27,233 nt of DNA from the NCBI GenBank assembly GCA_000969725.1, contig JXSR01S034708.1. The stretch is one strand, 5' to 3'. A program made the translations under genes and the position numbers. Below are positions 26,683-27,233 of the stretch, piece by piece. Within the stretch, counting starts at the first letter, position 1. Every line of letters starts with the position of its first letter. Source of the stretch: Ophiothrix spiculata. Its lineage: Eukaryota > Echinodermata > Ophiuroidea > Amphilepidida > Ophiotrichidae. A model generated the notes under the pieces. The model made no database searches, was not told where the DNA came from, and saw nothing but the letters and a program-made list of their open reading frames with translations.

Positions 26683-27233
26683 AACCAAGGAAGTTATCCT
26701 ATGGGACGGCAGTCATCTTGGATTGTCGCTCATGGAGGGTGAGTTATTGTACCTCCGGCATTTTACGGCTCCGCGAGCAACACTTCGAGAGTCTTCGCAA
26801 CGGATTAGCGGGAAAATTGGCGGACTTTAATCAGAGCAAGTCGCAATCCACGCTACATGAAACGCAGACACGGTTTGCGCGTGAAACAAAATGCACACGC
26901 TGTATATGCGTCAGGTGAAGATTTACGCGATCTGCCTGGATATCGGGTCAAATTCCGAATATATCCGGAGGTACAGTAACTCTGCTCCATTAGCGACACA
27001 AGATGGCGGAGAAAGCCTGTTCCCCCTATAACTTCCTTTGTCATAACTCAATATTTTTTCTGCATCATGATACAAGACAATTGCTTCAAGCCCTTTCGTA
27101 TGACTCACAAGCTTTCGTCATGAATTGGGAACCGTGCCTTAACCAAGGAAGTTATAGGGGGGAACAGGGATTCTCCGCCATTTTGATTTCATCGCCGTGT
27201 AAATCCTATGGGACGGCAGCCATCTTGGATTGT
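26683..27233. repeat. Fold-back repeat family at the window end
   Basis: AACCAAGGAAGTTAT followed by CCTATGGGACGGCAGTCATC is present at 26683-26726 and again at 27141-27233 (with about 60 bases inserted between the two parts), the second running off the window. 27003-27045 (GGCGGAGAAAGCCTGTTCCC, then CCTATAACTTCCTT) is the inverse of 27141-27181. This is mobile DNA of unknown class; the ORFs in it are chance frames. Confidence 0.6.

Noticed and set aside
26266-27233. Kinase exons of a Tie receptor
   Set aside because: No glycine-loop, VAVK-like, HRD or DFG motif could be found in any frame up to the window end.
1-27233. CRISPR array, bacterial operon or phage
   Set aside because: Split exons, SINE/LINE content and no regular short repeat-spacer pattern rule this out; the ATCA, GGA and GAT runs are simple microsatellites.

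Overview
The window looks like eukaryotic nuclear DNA from a marine invertebrate, most likely a non-vertebrate deuterostome (echinoderm, hemichordate or lancelet grade). The evidence is GT-AG split exons for an animal cell-surface receptor with Tie-type Ig and EGF modules, AT-rich introns, and very dense MITEs, LINE fragments and tRNA-derived SINEs. The species cannot be fixed from sequence alone. No bacterial-style gene is present.

One gene, on the + strand, fills the window. I could assemble 16 coding exons by hand between 931 and about 26262, and every splice phase agrees from first to last (mostly phase 1). In order they encode: a signal peptide (931-1009); a Tie-like first Ig domain (6115-6432); a Tie-like second Ig domain (7290-7535); three Tie-like EGF modules (11615-11746, 13171-13317, 13724-13858); three FN3 domains, one exon each (16521-16826, 18338-18640, 19625-19912); a fourth FN3 split over two exons (20826-20932, 21411-21630); a membrane-proximal FN3-like domain (22638-22737, 23426-23672) of the kind found in receptor tyrosine phosphatases; a short linker (24325-24403); a transmembrane exon (24940-25024); and an acidic cytoplasmic exon with tyrosines (25926 to 26261 or 26265). 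The joined reading frame is 1043 codons to the TAA at 26263. No kinase or phosphatase domain lies inside the window. The last exon either stops at that TAA or is spliced at a plausible GTAATT donor (26262) into catalytic exons further downstream. The phosphatase-type juxtamembrane region makes a receptor-type tyrosine phosphatase with a Tie-like ectodomain my favoured reading.

The introns are mostly mobile DNA. Intron 1 has a hAT-like MITE with 8-bp target duplications (3096-3597), an older copy of it (from 1203) split by a TA-flanked insertion (1419-2382), a 247-bp TIR element, a second hAT-like MITE (4048-4365) and an antisense LINE 3' end whose first part is mirrored as an inverted copy just before exon 2. 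Intron 3 carries a decayed LINE with reverse transcriptase (about 8560-11030) and a minisatellite. Introns 7, 10 and 14 contain copies of one tRNA-derived SINE. Intron 9 contains an AGGTCA-rich repeat. Several TIR elements end within 10-35 bases of splice sites. The last 600 bases before the window end hold a fold-back repeat and no recognised exon.
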